NCBI GenBank assembly: GCA_027493875.1
Contig: JAOSJX010000003.1
Span: forward strand, 1-64,000
Direction of reading: 5' to 3'
DNA from: Deltaproteobacteria bacterium
GTDB taxonomy: Bacteria; Lernaellota; Lernaellaia; JACKCT01
Length of the DNA: 64,000 nucleotides
The notes beneath the pieces are model-generated. The model worked only from the letters and a program-made list of their open reading frames with translations. It did no database searches and was not told where the DNA came from. Below, in pieces: positions 36,943 through 48,079 of the stretch; position 1 is the stretch's first letter; each line of letters starts with the position of its first letter. The position numbers and the translations under genes are program-made.

Positions 36943-39652
36943 ATGGAATGGTTGGCGGGACGCGGTCCGGACAACGAGCAACCGTCCCCGGAGCCCGAGC
37001 GCTCCGGCCCGCGCCGTTTTCGCCGGTTCCTGAAAAATACGTATCACCACTATTCGGCGATCCTCCCCCCGCGCTTTCCGTGGATCGTCCGCATCGCCAT
37101 GCGGTTTCTTTTCGGCGCCTATCGCCTGTCCGACGACGAGGTCGCCGGCATCCGCGCCGCCGCCCAGCGGGGTCCCCTGCTCTATGTCGCACGCGACCAC
37201 AGCCGCCTTGAATACCTCGCGTTGCATTACGTTTTGGAAAAACACGGCCTTCCGGCGCCGCGCTTTGCCCACTACGTATCGATGTTCGTTTTCAACCCGC
37301 TCTCCCACATCCTGAGGCGCACCCTCGCCGTCCTCGACCACTGGCGGGAATACCGGTCGTATCCGAATCCCTACCGCAGCGATTTTCTGAGACAGCTCCT
37401 CGAGACGGGCACGCCGAGCCTGCTGTTCGTCACGCAGTTCCGCGGCATCCCGGGCCGCTTCGCCCTGCGCGGGGGAAACCGACGTGCTGACCGAAATCTT
37501 CCGCCGGCAACGCGACCTGACCCGGCCGATTCAGGTCGTCCCCATGGCCTTGATTTACGGACTGCGTCCCGACAAGGAAATCAACACGTTTTTTCGACTT
37601 ACTCTTCGGTCCGACGGATCACCCCGGCGCGCTGCGTATTTTGTGGATGGCGCTGCGTTTCCGCCGACGCGTTTCGGTGCGCGTCGGCGAAATCGACTCG
37701 CTCGAAAACATGGTCCGCCGGCAGACGGAAAAAGGCGTGCTGTCCATCGATCGCTCCGCGGAGCTCGCCTATGGGGTGCGCCGCGAGCTGATCCGGCAAC
37801 TCGACGAGGAGCGCCGCGTCGTGCTCGGCCCGATCCGAAAATCGCGCTCGGAAATCATCGAAGCCGCGCTGCACAACCGCCGGCTGGTGACGTTCCTCCG
37901 CGAATACAGCCGCGAGAACAACGTCAGCTTTGTCGAGTCGCGGTCGCGGGCCCGCCGTTATTTGCGGGAAATGGCGGGTGACTATTCGGCCGCCATGATC
38001 GGGCTCGCGGATATTCTGATCGGCGCCGCGCTCAAGTACGGCCGGGGACGCGTCGAAGTGGATGATCGCGGGCTCAAGGCGGCGCGCGTCGCCGCCCGCC
38101 GCATGCCTCTGGTTTACGTTCCTTGCCACAAAAGCCATTTCGACTATTTGCTGGTCAGCTACGTCTTGTATCAGAAGCGGCTTTCGTTGCCGTTCATCCT
38201 GGCGGGCATCAACCTGAACTTCTGGCCCGTCGGCCCGATGTTCCGCGCGTGCGGCGCCTTTTTTTCTGCGCCGGTCGTTCAAGGGCAAGCGGGTTTATTC
38301 GAAGTCCGTCGCCACCTATATCGAGACGATTCTGCGCGAAGGTTTGTCGATGGAATTCTTTATCGAAGGCGGCCGGAGCCGCATCGGGAAAGTGTTGCCG
38401 CCTAAGCTCGGCTTCATCTCCATTCTGCTCGATGCGTTGCGGGCCAGCGGGCAAAGCGATCTCGCCTTCATTCCGGTGAGCATCGACTACGAACGCATCT
38501 TCGAGGAGAAAATCTTTGTCGACGAAGCAAACGCCAAAAAATCCGAACGCGGCAAACTGAAGACCGCCATCGACAACCGGCGCATGGTCAAACGCCGGAT
38601 CGGCGATATTCATATCGTGTTCAACGAGCCCGTGACGGTCGGGCGGTTTTTGGCGGAGACCGGCCACGCCGCGGTCCCCGACAGCCGCGAGGACCAGAAG
38701 GATCTCGCGGGACGCATTGCGTATGACCTGACGTGGACCATCGCCCAGAATTTCCCGGTGCGGCCGACGGCGATGTTGGCGACCGTGCTCCTCGCCAACG
38801 CAAAGCGCGGGCTCTTGCTGGCGGACTTCGTACGCCGGGCGAAACTGCTCTACGAATATCTTCTGAGCCGTTCCGTCCGTCTCACGGGGCGCCATTGGGC
38901 AAATCCCGATTGGCCGCTGCGCCTGGTCGACCAGGCCCTTCGGGACCGGTGGATTCGGCGGGAAGGCGTCGAGGAGGAAAACGAGGAAGTTGTTTTGATT
39001 CTCGACGAGGACCGGCGGATGCCGCTCACGATCCACCGCAACAGCATCCTCCATTTTTATCAGGAACTCGCGTTGACCTCGCTGGCCTTTCGCGCCGCCG
39101 ACGGCCCGGCCCCGCCGGAAAAGTTGTACGAGTCGTTCCGTTTCGCGAAAGAACTTCTCTCCGCGGAAATGATCTACGGGTCGGAGCCCACGCAGTCGCC
39201 GGAAACGGAACGCGAAATGTTCGACAACGCCATGGAATATTTTTTCCGGAAAAGGGTTCATGGCCTCCAGCGACCGCGGAATGGTGCTGACCGCGGAGGG
39301 CGCGGATGCCGCGCGCCTGTTCTCCAGCATTCTCGTTTCCTACCTGGAGAGTTACTACGTGGCCGCCCGCGCGCTCTGGAAGAATCCCGGCACGGCGAAA
39401 ACCGACAAGGAATGGATCCGCAAAATGATGAAGAAAGGCCAATCGCTGCTGGGCCTCGGCGAGATCGCGTTTACCGAAGCCGTCCACAAAACGCATTTCG
39501 AAACCGCGCTCCGGCGCTTCGGTGAACTAGGCTACGGCGTTTTTGAAGAAAAGGTCCTCGAGAATTCGCGGGTCGAACGCCGTATTGTGCCGGGCGAGCC
39601 GTTACAGATTGAATCGCTGATCGACCGTCTGTCGCGTTACATCAAAAGCTAA
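36943..39652 (+). CDS. plsB: Glycerol-3-phosphate acyltransferase
   Basis: Membrane-associated first step of phospholipid synthesis, acylating sn-glycerol-3-phosphate. About 900 residues, PlsB-sized. Motif I CHKSHFDYLLVSYVLY (HX4D), FILAGINLNFWPVGPMFRACGAFF, motif III EFFIEGGRSRIGKVLPPKLG and AFIPVSIDYERIFEE are all present. The N-terminal 300 residues contain a second, degenerate acyltransferase-like block (ARDHSRLEYLALHYVL with HxxxxE). Breaks occur near 37478, 37598, 38268 and 39250; as an essential-type enzyme it supports sequence error. ATG 36943 has GGAG 8 bases upstream. Confidence 0.85.
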
Positions 39653-39659
39653 TCACAAA

Positions 39660-42629
39660 TCACTGATTCAGGGCCGCGCGGGCTTCTTCCGCGATCCAGC
39701 ATTCGGGATAACGGCTTACGACGGTTTTGTAGGTCTTCGTCAGGCCGTCCGTGTCTCCGAGTTGACGGTAAAAGTTGGCGAGATCCGACTGGATGCGGCA
39801 GCAAATATTATCGTCGACGCAAGCGGGCGCGAGATCGGCCAATATTTTGATCGCCGCGTCGTGCCGTCCGCGGTAGTTCTCAACTTGGGCGAGGCCGATT
39901 TGCGCGTTCATCTTGGTGACTTGCTGCTCCGGCCACCGCTTGAGGATGGATCGGTAAACCTGTTCCGCCTCGTCAAGCAACTGATTGTTCGCCAAGAGAT
40001 TTCCGAGGCTCTCTCCCCCTTGTTGTTGAATGCCGGCATTCGCCGCGTTGTCGAAAACGCTCAGATAGAGCTTCCGGGCGCCTTCAAAATCACCCTTCTG
40101 CGCGACGAGGTGGCCGAGATAAAGCCGCGTCATCCACACGCTGTCCGGGTCCCCGGTTTGGCCGATCTCGGAAAGAAAGTATTCATAGATCGCAATCGCG
40201 TCGTCGCGAAGCGCGTCGTTCATGCCGAGATTCATGGCGGAAACCGCCCGTTCCGGGAGACGCGCCGGAACGGGCATCGTCATAACCTGCTGGAGGTATT
40301 CGTGCGCTTTTTCCATGTCGCCGTCCTGGGCATACAGCTCCGCCAGCAGCATGACCCCCGTGAGATTGAGCGACGGCATATCTTTCAGCTTGACCAATTC
40401 TTCCGCGATTTCCTTCGCGCGGTCGCGCTGATTCATATGAAGATTGATCTCGAAAATTTGCTGATAGGCCTGCAGCAGGGTGTCCTCGTTCGTCGACTGC
40501 GTCAGGAGCGGCGCGAGTGTCTTGACCGCGTCCTCGAGGCGCCCCTTTCGTTCGTAGAGAGCGGCCAGGCGCGTCCGGTAGGAATTGATGGACCAGGGCT
40601 CCGTCGCCTGCGAGAGCAGATATTCCCCGTCCTTCACCGCCACGTCGATGTCGCCGTTCACGGAGTTCAGGTCCATGCGCGACTCGCGCAACAGACGCAG
40701 CAGCGTCGGGTCCGCCGTTTCCTTGATGTTCTTGTTGATCAGCTTGAGCGCTTCGCGCGTGTTGCCCTGCGCCTGGAGGTTGCGGGCCAGATCGACCACC
40801 GTTCCCATGCGGGTCCGCTCATCGGCGCCCGAGTCGCTGAGCAGACCTTCCAAAATCTTCTCCGCCTCGCCGTGACGGCCCAACTCCGCCTGGAGGCCCG
40901 CGAGGGCATTGGCCGCCTGCGCTTTCTGGTCGTGGTTCTCGCTCTCTTCCGCAAGCTTCTGATAAATCGCCATCGCCTCTTCGCGCCGGCCCTTTTCACG
41001 CAGGATGTGCGCGATGTTGAGCCGCGCCTGAAAGATCTTGTCGGTCGCCTCGGGATATTTTGTTATCAGATCGTTGAAATATCCAAGGGCCTTATCCAAC
41101 TCTCGCTTGGCCTGAAACGCGCCGCCGAGCGTGGTCAGAATTTCCATGCGGGTCTCCGATGGGATGTCCATCGTATTGAGGAGTTCGAGATCCGCGATGG
41201 CGTCGTCCGGTTTGTTCGCTCCCAGGAACGCGTGCGCGCGGGAGAAAAGAAGCGCCGATTGCGCCTTGATATTTCCCTCGAACTTCTCGAGGCAGTCGTC
41301 CACGATGGTCCGAACCAGCGTGAACTGCTGGCGGGGGATCAGTTCGTTGTTGATGTGCGTCACGGAAAAGAGGATGGAATCCTCCTGCGCGGGTAACTCC
41401 AGTATTTTCCCGACGAGCGTTCGGATGCCGTCGTATTCGCCGCGGCGGATTCTCGTCTCGCCAAGCATGGTCATGGCATCGAGACGCACCGACGGTAGGA
41501 CAAGCTCGTCGTTCAACAGGTTCTCAATCAACGCTTCCGCCTTGTCGATCTGCGACGAGCGGATATAGAGTTTGGCCAATCCCGCTTTGGCGTCGGGCAT
41601 CTGGTCGCTGCCGTCCGGAAGTTTTTCCACCAACGCTTCGTAATACTGAATGGCGTTTTCGAGCCGGTCCTCGTTCGCCGCGTTGCCGGCCCTTTCCCAC
41701 AGCTTTTCCTTGGACCAGTTAGCCGGGTTCTTGTAATACATGGACGCCGACGCCACGGACGCCACGACCACCACGGCGAAGCTCAGCCGTCCGATATTCG
41801 TGAGGAACACCCATTTGAGCGCGCGGCGGAAAAGATAGCGGCTGACGCGCCCCCCGGCCTCCTTGACCGCGGCGAGTTGCTCTTCCGAAAGACCCGCCAC
41901 ATAGCGGAAATTCGATTTGGCGAAGGAGCCGCCTTCAAACGAACATTCCTTGAACTCGGACGCCGTCAGTTCCGCGCCGGAAAAATCGCAGTTCCTCCAC
42001 CGGCTCTGGACGCTGAGCATCCCGGCCATATCCGCCGTCGCAAACGCGCACGCTTCAATCGTCGTTTCCGACGTGTAGAGCGACAGCAGGTCCGAAGACA
42101 AAAAATCGCAGCGGCGCACTTCCGTTTTCTCGAACCGCGTGGCCGGCGCCTTCATCGACTTCATCGAACAGCTGTCAAACACGCAGGAATCGAACCGGCT
42201 GCGGAAAAAGTTCGCCTCGTCGGTCGTCGTCTCGACGAAACGCGCTTTCGTCAAAACACACCGCGAGAGCGACGCGCCGACGAATTTCGCACCGGTCAAA
42301 TCGACGTCTTCCGCCTCGACGTTGCGAAACGACGCCCGTGAGAAATCCGCGCGCGCGGCCTTCAGGCCGCCCATCACCGTCTTTTGAAAGTTGGCGCCGG
42401 TAAAGTCCGCACCCTCGGCTCTCGCGCCGGTGAGAATGGCGCCGGAAAGATCGGCCCCGGCGAAGACGGCGCCCGACAGATCCGCGTCCGTGAAATCGGC
42501 GCCCGCCAATTTAGCCTTGGTGAAATCCGCCCCCGTGAGATCCTGCTTGCGGAAATCATGTCCCTTGAGGTTTCCCTTTCGGAAATCCTTGCCGGGATCC
42601 GGTGAATTTTCGCGCTCCTGATCTCCCAT
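39660..42629 (-). CDS. Pentapeptide-repeat / transmembrane / TPR fusion protein
   Basis: 989 residues, intact. Residues 15-240 are pentapeptide repeats (LTGADFTKAKLAGADFTDAD pattern, A(D/N)LxX) predicted to form a right-handed quadrilateral beta-helix. Residues 270-300 contain one membrane span (NIGRLSFAVVVVASVASASMYY) after an amphipathic basic segment (RVSRYLFRRALKWVFL). Residues 310-989 are about fifteen TPR-like units (NAIQYYEALVEKLP, AKAGLAKLYIRSSQIDKAEALI). With no signal peptide, the beta-helix is likely cytoplasmic and the TPRs periplasmic, or the reverse. Convergent with plsB (7 bases between stops) and divergent from leuS. Function unknown. Confidence 0.85.
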   Translation of the reverse strand: MGDQERENSPDPGKDFRKGNLKGHDFRKQDLTGADFTKAKLAGADFTDADLSGAVFAGADLSGAILTGARAEGADFTGANFQKTVMGGLKAARADFSRASFRNVEAEDVDLTGAKFVGASLSRCVLTKARFVETTTDEANFFRSRFDSCVFDSCSMKSMKAPATRFEKTEVRRCDFLSSDLLSLYTSETTIEACAFATADMAGMLSVQSRWRNCDFSGAELTASEFKECSFEGGSFAKSNFRYVAGLSEEQLAAVKEAGGRVSRYLFRRALKWVFLTNIGRLSFAVVVVASVASASMYYKNPANWSKEKLWERAGNAANEDRLENAIQYYEALVEKLPDGSDQMPDAKAGLAKLYIRSSQIDKAEALIENLLNDELVLPSVRLDAMTMLGETRIRRGEYDGIRTLVGKILELPAQEDSILFSVTHINNELIPRQQFTLVRTIVDDCLEKFEGNIKAQSALLFSRAHAFLGANKPDDAIADLELLNTMDIPSETRMEILTTLGGAFQAKRELDKALGYFNDLITKYPEATDKIFQARLNIAHILREKGRREEAMAIYQKLAEESENHDQKAQAANALAGLQAELGRHGEAEKILEGLLSDSGADERTRMGTVVDLARNLQAQGNTREALKLINKNIKETADPTLLRLLRESRMDLNSVNGDIDVAVKDGEYLLSQATEPWSINSYRTRLAALYERKGRLEDAVKTLAPLLTQSTNEDTLLQAYQQIFEINLHMNQRDRAKEIAEELVKLKDMPSLNLTGVMLLAELYAQDGDMEKAHEYLQQVMTMPVPARLPERAVSAMNLGMNDALRDDAIAIYEYFLSEIGQTGDPDSVWMTRLYLGHLVAQKGDFEGARKLYLSVFDNAANAGIQQQGGESLGNLLANNQLLDEAEQVYRSILKRWPEQQVTKMNAQIGLAQVENYRGRHDAAIKILADLAPACVDDNICCRIQSDLANFYRQLGDTDGLTKTYKTVVSRYPECWIAEEARAALNQ

Positions 42630-42739
42630 GCTTCCCGCTCCCTAGTGGTCGACCCACATTGAAACGACGCGCTGAACGCGCGATGTTGGCTTCGCACGAT
42701 AAGACAAATGAATCCGGGCGGTTCCGCGTAAAAGCGTCG

Positions 42740-42768
42740 TTGACGATAGCAAAGGCGCTCCCTATAAT
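42740..42768 (+). promoter_or_regulatory. Strong sigma-70-type promoter for leuS
   Basis: TTGACG (42740-42745), 17-base spacer, perfect TATAAT (42763-42768); predicted start about 42775, leader about 58 bases. The best promoter match in the window. No T-box or leader peptide was seen. Confidence 0.75.
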
Positions 42769-42832
42769 TCAAGCCCTTTTGACCCGGATTTACCGGGATT
42801 TGTTCCGATGAGAAGCCGAACCCGAAGGCGGC

Positions 42833-45252
42833 ATGATGAAGCCCTACGACCATCTTGAAATCGAGGCGAAATGGCGTCGGCGATGGGAGGAAGCCCGGCT
42901 GTTTCGTGCCGATCTGGACGGCGCCGAACAGCCTTACTTCAACCTGATGATGTTCCCCTACCCGTCGGCCGAGGGTTTGCACGTCGGCAACGTCTACGCG
43001 TTTACCGGGAGCGATATTCACGGGCGGTTCATGCGGATGCGCGGATATGACGTTTTCGAGCCGATGGGATTTGACGCGTTCGGCATCCACTCGGAAAACT
43101 ACGCCCTCAAGGTCGGAACGCACCCGGCCAAATTGATCCCCGCGAACATCGCCAACTTCCGCGAAAACCAACTCGCTCGCCTGGGGGCTATGTTCGATTG
43201 GGACCGCGCCGTCGAAACTCACCGATCCCGCTTATTACAAGTGGACGCAATGGATTTTCCTCAAGCTCTACGAGGCGGGACTCGCCTATCAAAAAGAAGC
43301 CGGCGTGAACTGGTGCCCGTCATGCAACACCGTCCTCGCCGACGAGCAGGCCGAAACCGGCACGTGCGAACGCTGTGGCAGCACCGTCGAAACGCGCCAG
43401 ATGCGCCAGTGGTTTTTTCGCATCACGCGGTATTCCGAGCGGCTTTTGGCCAATCTCGATTGGATCGACTGGTCGGAGCACACGAAAACCGCGCAACGCC
43501 TGTGGCTCGGCCGCAGCGAGGGCGCGAACATCACCTTCCAGGTCGTCGGCTCCGACACCGATCTCGTCGTCTATACGACACGGCCGGACACGCTGTTCGG
43601 CGCAACGTACATGGTGGTCGCGCCCGAGCATGAGGTTGTTGAGCGGATCACGACGGACGCCCAGCGGGACGCGGTGCGCGCTTACGTCGCAGCCGCCGCG
43701 AAGAAGACGAAGTTCGAACGGATGGAGAACAAGGAAAAGACCGGTATCTCCACCGGCGCGTTCGCGGTCAACCCGGTCAACGGCGAAAAAAATTCCCGTC
43801 TGGATTGCGGACTACGTGTTGCTCGGCTACGGCACGGGCGCGATCATGGCGGTGCCCGCGCACGATACGCGGGACTTCGAATTCGCGCGGACCTTCGATC
43901 TGCCGATCGTCGAAGTGATCAGCCCGGACGGTGAACTCCACGACGCGCTCGAGGAGGCGTACACCGGCGAAGGCGTCATGGTGCGTTCCGCGCAGTTCGA
44001 CGGGACGCCGTCCGCCGGCGCCAAGGTCGCCGTCACGAAGTGGCTCGCGGAAAAAGGCCTGGGTGAAACGGCCGTTACCTCTCGGTTGCGCGATTGGTGC
44101 ATCAGCCGCCAGCGCTATTGGGGCCCGCCGATTCCGATGATCTATTGCGACACGGACGGCGTCGTGCCGGTGCCGGAAAAGGATCTCCCGGTCCTGTTGC
44201 CCGAGATGGACGACGTCAAACCGGACGGCTCGGGGCTGTCGGTTCTCGCGCGTAATGAGGAGTTCGTCCGCGTCACCTGTCCCAAGTGCGGCGGACCCGC
44301 GCGGCGGGAAACGGACGTCAACGATAATTTTCTCGACTCGGCCTGGTATTTCTTCCGTTATCCGTCGGCCGACTTCGACGACCGCGCCTTCGACGCCGAA
44401 CGCACGAAAAAATGGCTGCCCGTGGATTGTTACATCGGCGGCAACGAGCACGCGGTGCTGCACCTCATGTACACGCGTTTCATCACGATGGCGCTCAAGG
44501 ACATGGGGATCATCGATTTCGAGGAACCGTTCAAAAAATTCCGCGCCCACGGGATGATTACCAAAGACGGCGCAAAAATGTCCAAGAGCAAGGGGAATAT
44601 CGTCAATCCCGACGAATTCTTCGAGCAATACGGCGCGGATACGTTTCGGATGTTTCTCATGTTCCTGGGGCCCTACCAGCAGGGCGGCGATTGGCGCGAC
44701 GAAGGAATCGTCGGCGTGCGGCGCTTTTTAGACCGCCTTTGGCGCTTCATCACGGAAAATGAATTCGCCGACGGCGAGCCTAAAAACCGCGATCTGCTCG
44801 GCGCGGTGCACCGCACGATCCGCAAAGTCACGCGCGACCTGGAATCGCTGTCCTACAACACGGCCATCGCGGCGCTGATGGAACTGCTCAACGAGATCGC
44901 CAAACACGAAATACCCCATCGCTGGACGGCCTCGGTCCTCCTGCGTCTGGTCGCGCCCATCGCGCCTTTTGTCGCCGAGGAGCTTTGGGAAACGATCGGC
45001 GGCGAGGGATTCGTCAGCGTCGCGCCGTGGCCGGCATACGACGAAGCGCTGTGCGCACGCGACGTCATCACCGTCGTCGCGCAGGTCAACGGCAAGGTGC
45101 GCGGCCGCGTGGAGATCGACGCCAACATGCCCAAAGACGACGTCCTCGCCCTCGCGCGCGCGCACGACAACGTGGTTGAACACCTCAAAGACAAGCAGAT
45201 CGTCAAAGCAGTCTACGTTCCCGGCAAGCTCGTGAATTTTGTCGTGCGATAG
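42833..45252 (+). CDS. leuS: Leucyl-tRNA synthetase
   Basis: Class I synthetase charging tRNA-Leu. About 806 residues. The HIGH-type motif is MFPYPSAEGLHVGNVYAFTG, the later motif KMSKSKGNIVNPDEF, with a zinc knuckle CPSCNTVLADEQAETGTCERC and an editing domain (TTRPDTLFGATYMVV, GTGAIMAVPAHDTRDFEFA). The HVGN form and SENYALKVGTHPAK belong to a divergent LeuRS type known from several phyla. Two homopolymer insertions break it: AAA near 43215 and AAAAAAA near 43786. Start ATG 42833 or 42836, with GAAGG upstream. Essential, so the breaks are almost certainly sequence errors. Confidence 0.95.
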
Positions 45253-45282
45253 CGGCCGAGTTCCCTAAACAAACGCGGATCG

Positions 45283-46988
45283 TCAGAACGGCAGCTCGAC
45301 GAGAAGCGATGAAACATAGCGCGGGTCGGGACGGCGGGCACGGTGCGCGAGGGCGAGTTCGTCGGCGAGGACCTGGAAGAATTCTTCGAAAAGCGGTGCA
45401 AGATCCGGCGCGCCTCGTGCGTCGAGCCACTCCTTGAACGCGGTCCACGCGTTATCGGTGAGGCGGTTGCCGTCGTCGGCGAAGACGAATTTTTGGTAGA
45501 GCCGTTCGACGTCCTCGACGCGCAGCGGCGCGGGTTCGAACGGCCGCCCGAGGGGCGTCGTTGGCGTAGGCGGTTGCGAACAGCGTTTTATAGGTCAGCG
45601 CGTGGCGCACGTCGTGGTTAAGCCCGAGCATCGGGACGCGTTCCACCGCTTCGGGGCTCAGCCCGCAGTCGCCGGCGAGGATTTTGACCGCCCGCTCCCA
45701 CTGGTCCAGCCGCGCCGACGCGGCGCGCACCTCGTCCAGGTTCGGGAAAGGCGCCGCGTCTCCGTTTTCGGCGCGCCACCGCGGCTCTTTCTTCGACAGC
45801 TCCGTGATGAACGACCGATGCGGCGGGTCGATCATCAAATGCCTCTTTTCCCGCCCGGTCCTTCAGGGTTGCCGTGGGCCTTATCGCTCGCGCGCGGCGG
45901 CCGAGTTCGACCACCAGACTCCGCCCGATTTTGTAGACGTCCAGCAGTTTGCGTTCGCGGAGAACGCGAACGCCCTGGTCCGGCTGCGCGTCCGATAGAT
46001 ATTCCAGGCCGATGTTGAGATAGGCGTTGGTGGCCCCGACGATATCCCGCACTTTATCCAGGTCCGCGACGGAGACGCGTTCGGCGACCGACACCATGTT
46101 CGCCACGGCGATGATCTCCGTCAGCACTTCGTCGCGTCCGGGAAAATCCGCGGTGACAAGCCGCCGCAGGAAACTATCGTGGTGCTCGTAAAGCTGGAGA
46201 TAACGCGACCGCGCCGCGTCGGCGAATTCGCCGGAGGCCGCGCCCGCGGGAAAGGCCTTGCGCGACGGTTTGAATTTTTCGGGATTCACGACCGTGAAAA
46301 CCTCAACGGCGGCGAAGTTATCCGGAAAGCCGCGGTCGGCCATGCGCCCCGCGCGCTCCTGATAGGCTTCTTCTTCGAGGTTGTTGAAGGTTTCCCAATA
46401 CAGCATTTCGATGAGCTCGTAATAAAACGGCATGTCGAGACGAAAAATGCGCTGCGTGAATTCGTGGATGAACCGCACGGTCGTTTCGTCGCCGTGGTAG
46501 GTCAGCAGGTGGCGCCGGTCGGGCGGTATATAGGTGTCTTTCGCGCCGGCGGGGTTCCAGTCGATCATGTCTTCGAAGCGCTCGATGCCGATGTATTTCT
46601 TGAAAAACAGCGAAAGAAAGATCCGGTCCATCTCCCGGACGTTGCGCAGAAACACCTCGTCCGATGTTTCCATAAGGACTTCGAACCAATGGCGAGACGT
46701 TTTCTTCTCCAGGCGGTCCTTATTCCAGCACTCGAAGTCGAACATCGCCTGGACCTGCGCGGAGCTGGCCGCCTCGAAAAGATAGAGCGCATCCCGTTCG
46801 CCGACCTGCTTGATGAGGAGGTAGGCGTCTTCCGCGGGCAGCGCGGCCATGACCGCGTCCGGATCGGGATGCTCGAAGATCAGCGCCGCGGCCTCTTTCC
46901 ACCCGGCGCGCAGCACGATCTTGGCGGCCTCCGCCGGCGTGGCGGCGGCCACCAGATCCCGAAGCTCCCGAAAAGTAAGTTTATCCAC
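45283..46988 (-). CDS. DUF6178 family protein
   Basis: About 568 residues, cytoplasmic. GTG start 46988 (VDKLTFRELRDLVAAATPAEAAK) with AAGGA upstream. Recognisable family phrases: AEDAYLLIKQVGERDALYLFEAASSAQ, FDFECWNKDRLEKKTSRHWFEVL and FYYELIEMLYWETFNNLEEEAYQERAGRM (each here longer than the motif core), then a C-terminal helical part ending YVSSLLVELPF. I recognise this as DUF6178, found widely in deltaproteobacteria, without known function. Frame breaks near 45843 and 45562. Convergent with leuS, 30 bases between stops. Confidence 0.65.
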
Positions 46989-47026
46989 GAAAATCCTTAT
47001 GGCGTTTTTGTCCGATCGGTCTCGGG

Positions 47027-48009
47027 TTAGAAATAGTCGTCGCGGCGAGTGTCGAAGTACTCGAGGGTTTGCGCCAAGCCGTCGCGCAAGGATACGCGGG
47101 GCTCCCACCCGAGGGCATCCTTAATCTTATTCCAGCTCGCCACGTAGTCGCCGATTTCGATGACCTTCGCCTCCGCCGGAAACGGGACGAGCGAGTACGA
47201 CCCGCCGCGCAGTTCAATGAGCGTTTCGACGATCTCCACGAGGTTCGCGGGCGTGCCGCCGAGGTTGTAGACCTGTCCGTTCACTTCCTCGCTGGCGCCC
47301 GCCAAAAAGAAATGCATCGACCACGTCGTCGATGTAGTTCGCATCGCGCACTTGTTTTCCGTCGCCGAAGATCCGGATTTCCTTTCCTTCAAGGATCAGG
47401 CGGACAAACCAGTTGATGATCCCCTGCCGGTGGTGGCGCATCTGGTGGCGCGGCCCGAAGGTGTTGGTGAGGCGCAGCGAGCAGGCGCGGATACCGTACA
47501 CGTCGTTGTAGAGAATGTGGTAGGACTCGCCGGCGATGTTGTTGATGCTGGTGACCGCGGGGGGGCGCAGGGGTTGTTTTCCCCCCCCGGGGGGGCTCGG
47601 CGGGCCCGTGCGTGCCGGCGGGCGGCGCCGGCCACCACCCTTTCACGTCCGGATTATATTTTCGGCAGGATTCCAGGATGGAAAGCTGGCTGACGCAGTT
47701 GATTTGAAGGTCCGTGTACGGGTCCTTCATCGAGTCGGTATGCGACAGCGTGCCGGCGAGGTTGAAGATGATATCGCGCCCGCGCACGAGATGGTTCATG
47801 GAATATTCGTCGCGCACGTCGGCGACGTTGACGGTCACGGCGTCCTCGATCCCGCGGATATTGGCGAGATTGCCGCCGTATTCCGGAATGAGGCTGTCAA
47901 CGAGTGTGACGTTCGCGCCCAGCGGGACGAGCCGGTGCGCGAGCGTCGAGCCGATGAACCCCAGCCCGCCGGTGACGAGAATGTTTTTTCCCCTGTAGTA
48001 CGATTCCAT
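47027..48009 (-). CDS. NAD-dependent sugar-nucleotide epimerase/dehydratase
   Basis: About 325 residues of the extended SDR family. NAD-binding NILVTGGLGFIGSTLAHRL, then FNLAGTLSHTDSM, the catalytic YHILYN (YxxxN, with Lys replaced; the usual YxxxK may be obscured by errors), RLTNTFGPRHQMRHHRQG and the C-terminal AKVIEIGDYVASWNKIKDALGW. Likely acts on UDP- or dTDP-sugars for surface polysaccharide. At least three breaks (near 47310, 47420 and 47575); the region 47565-47645 is visibly corrupted by C/G runs and its residues should not be trusted. It lies in a minus-strand run with two glycosyltransferases. Confidence 0.7.
47565..47645. other. Suspect low-quality segment with C/G runs
   Basis: Contains CCCCCCCC-GGGGGGG, GGGGGG and repeated CGGCGG, and is the only part of the epimerase gene that cannot be restored by single-base edits. 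It may represent a misassembled or poorly read GC stretch. Confidence 0.5.
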
Positions 48010-48079
48010 CCGATCCAATTCTCTCCCGTGCTCCGCCGCGGCCGGCGATTCACGCGTTGCGTTTGCGCGGCGGCTTTCC

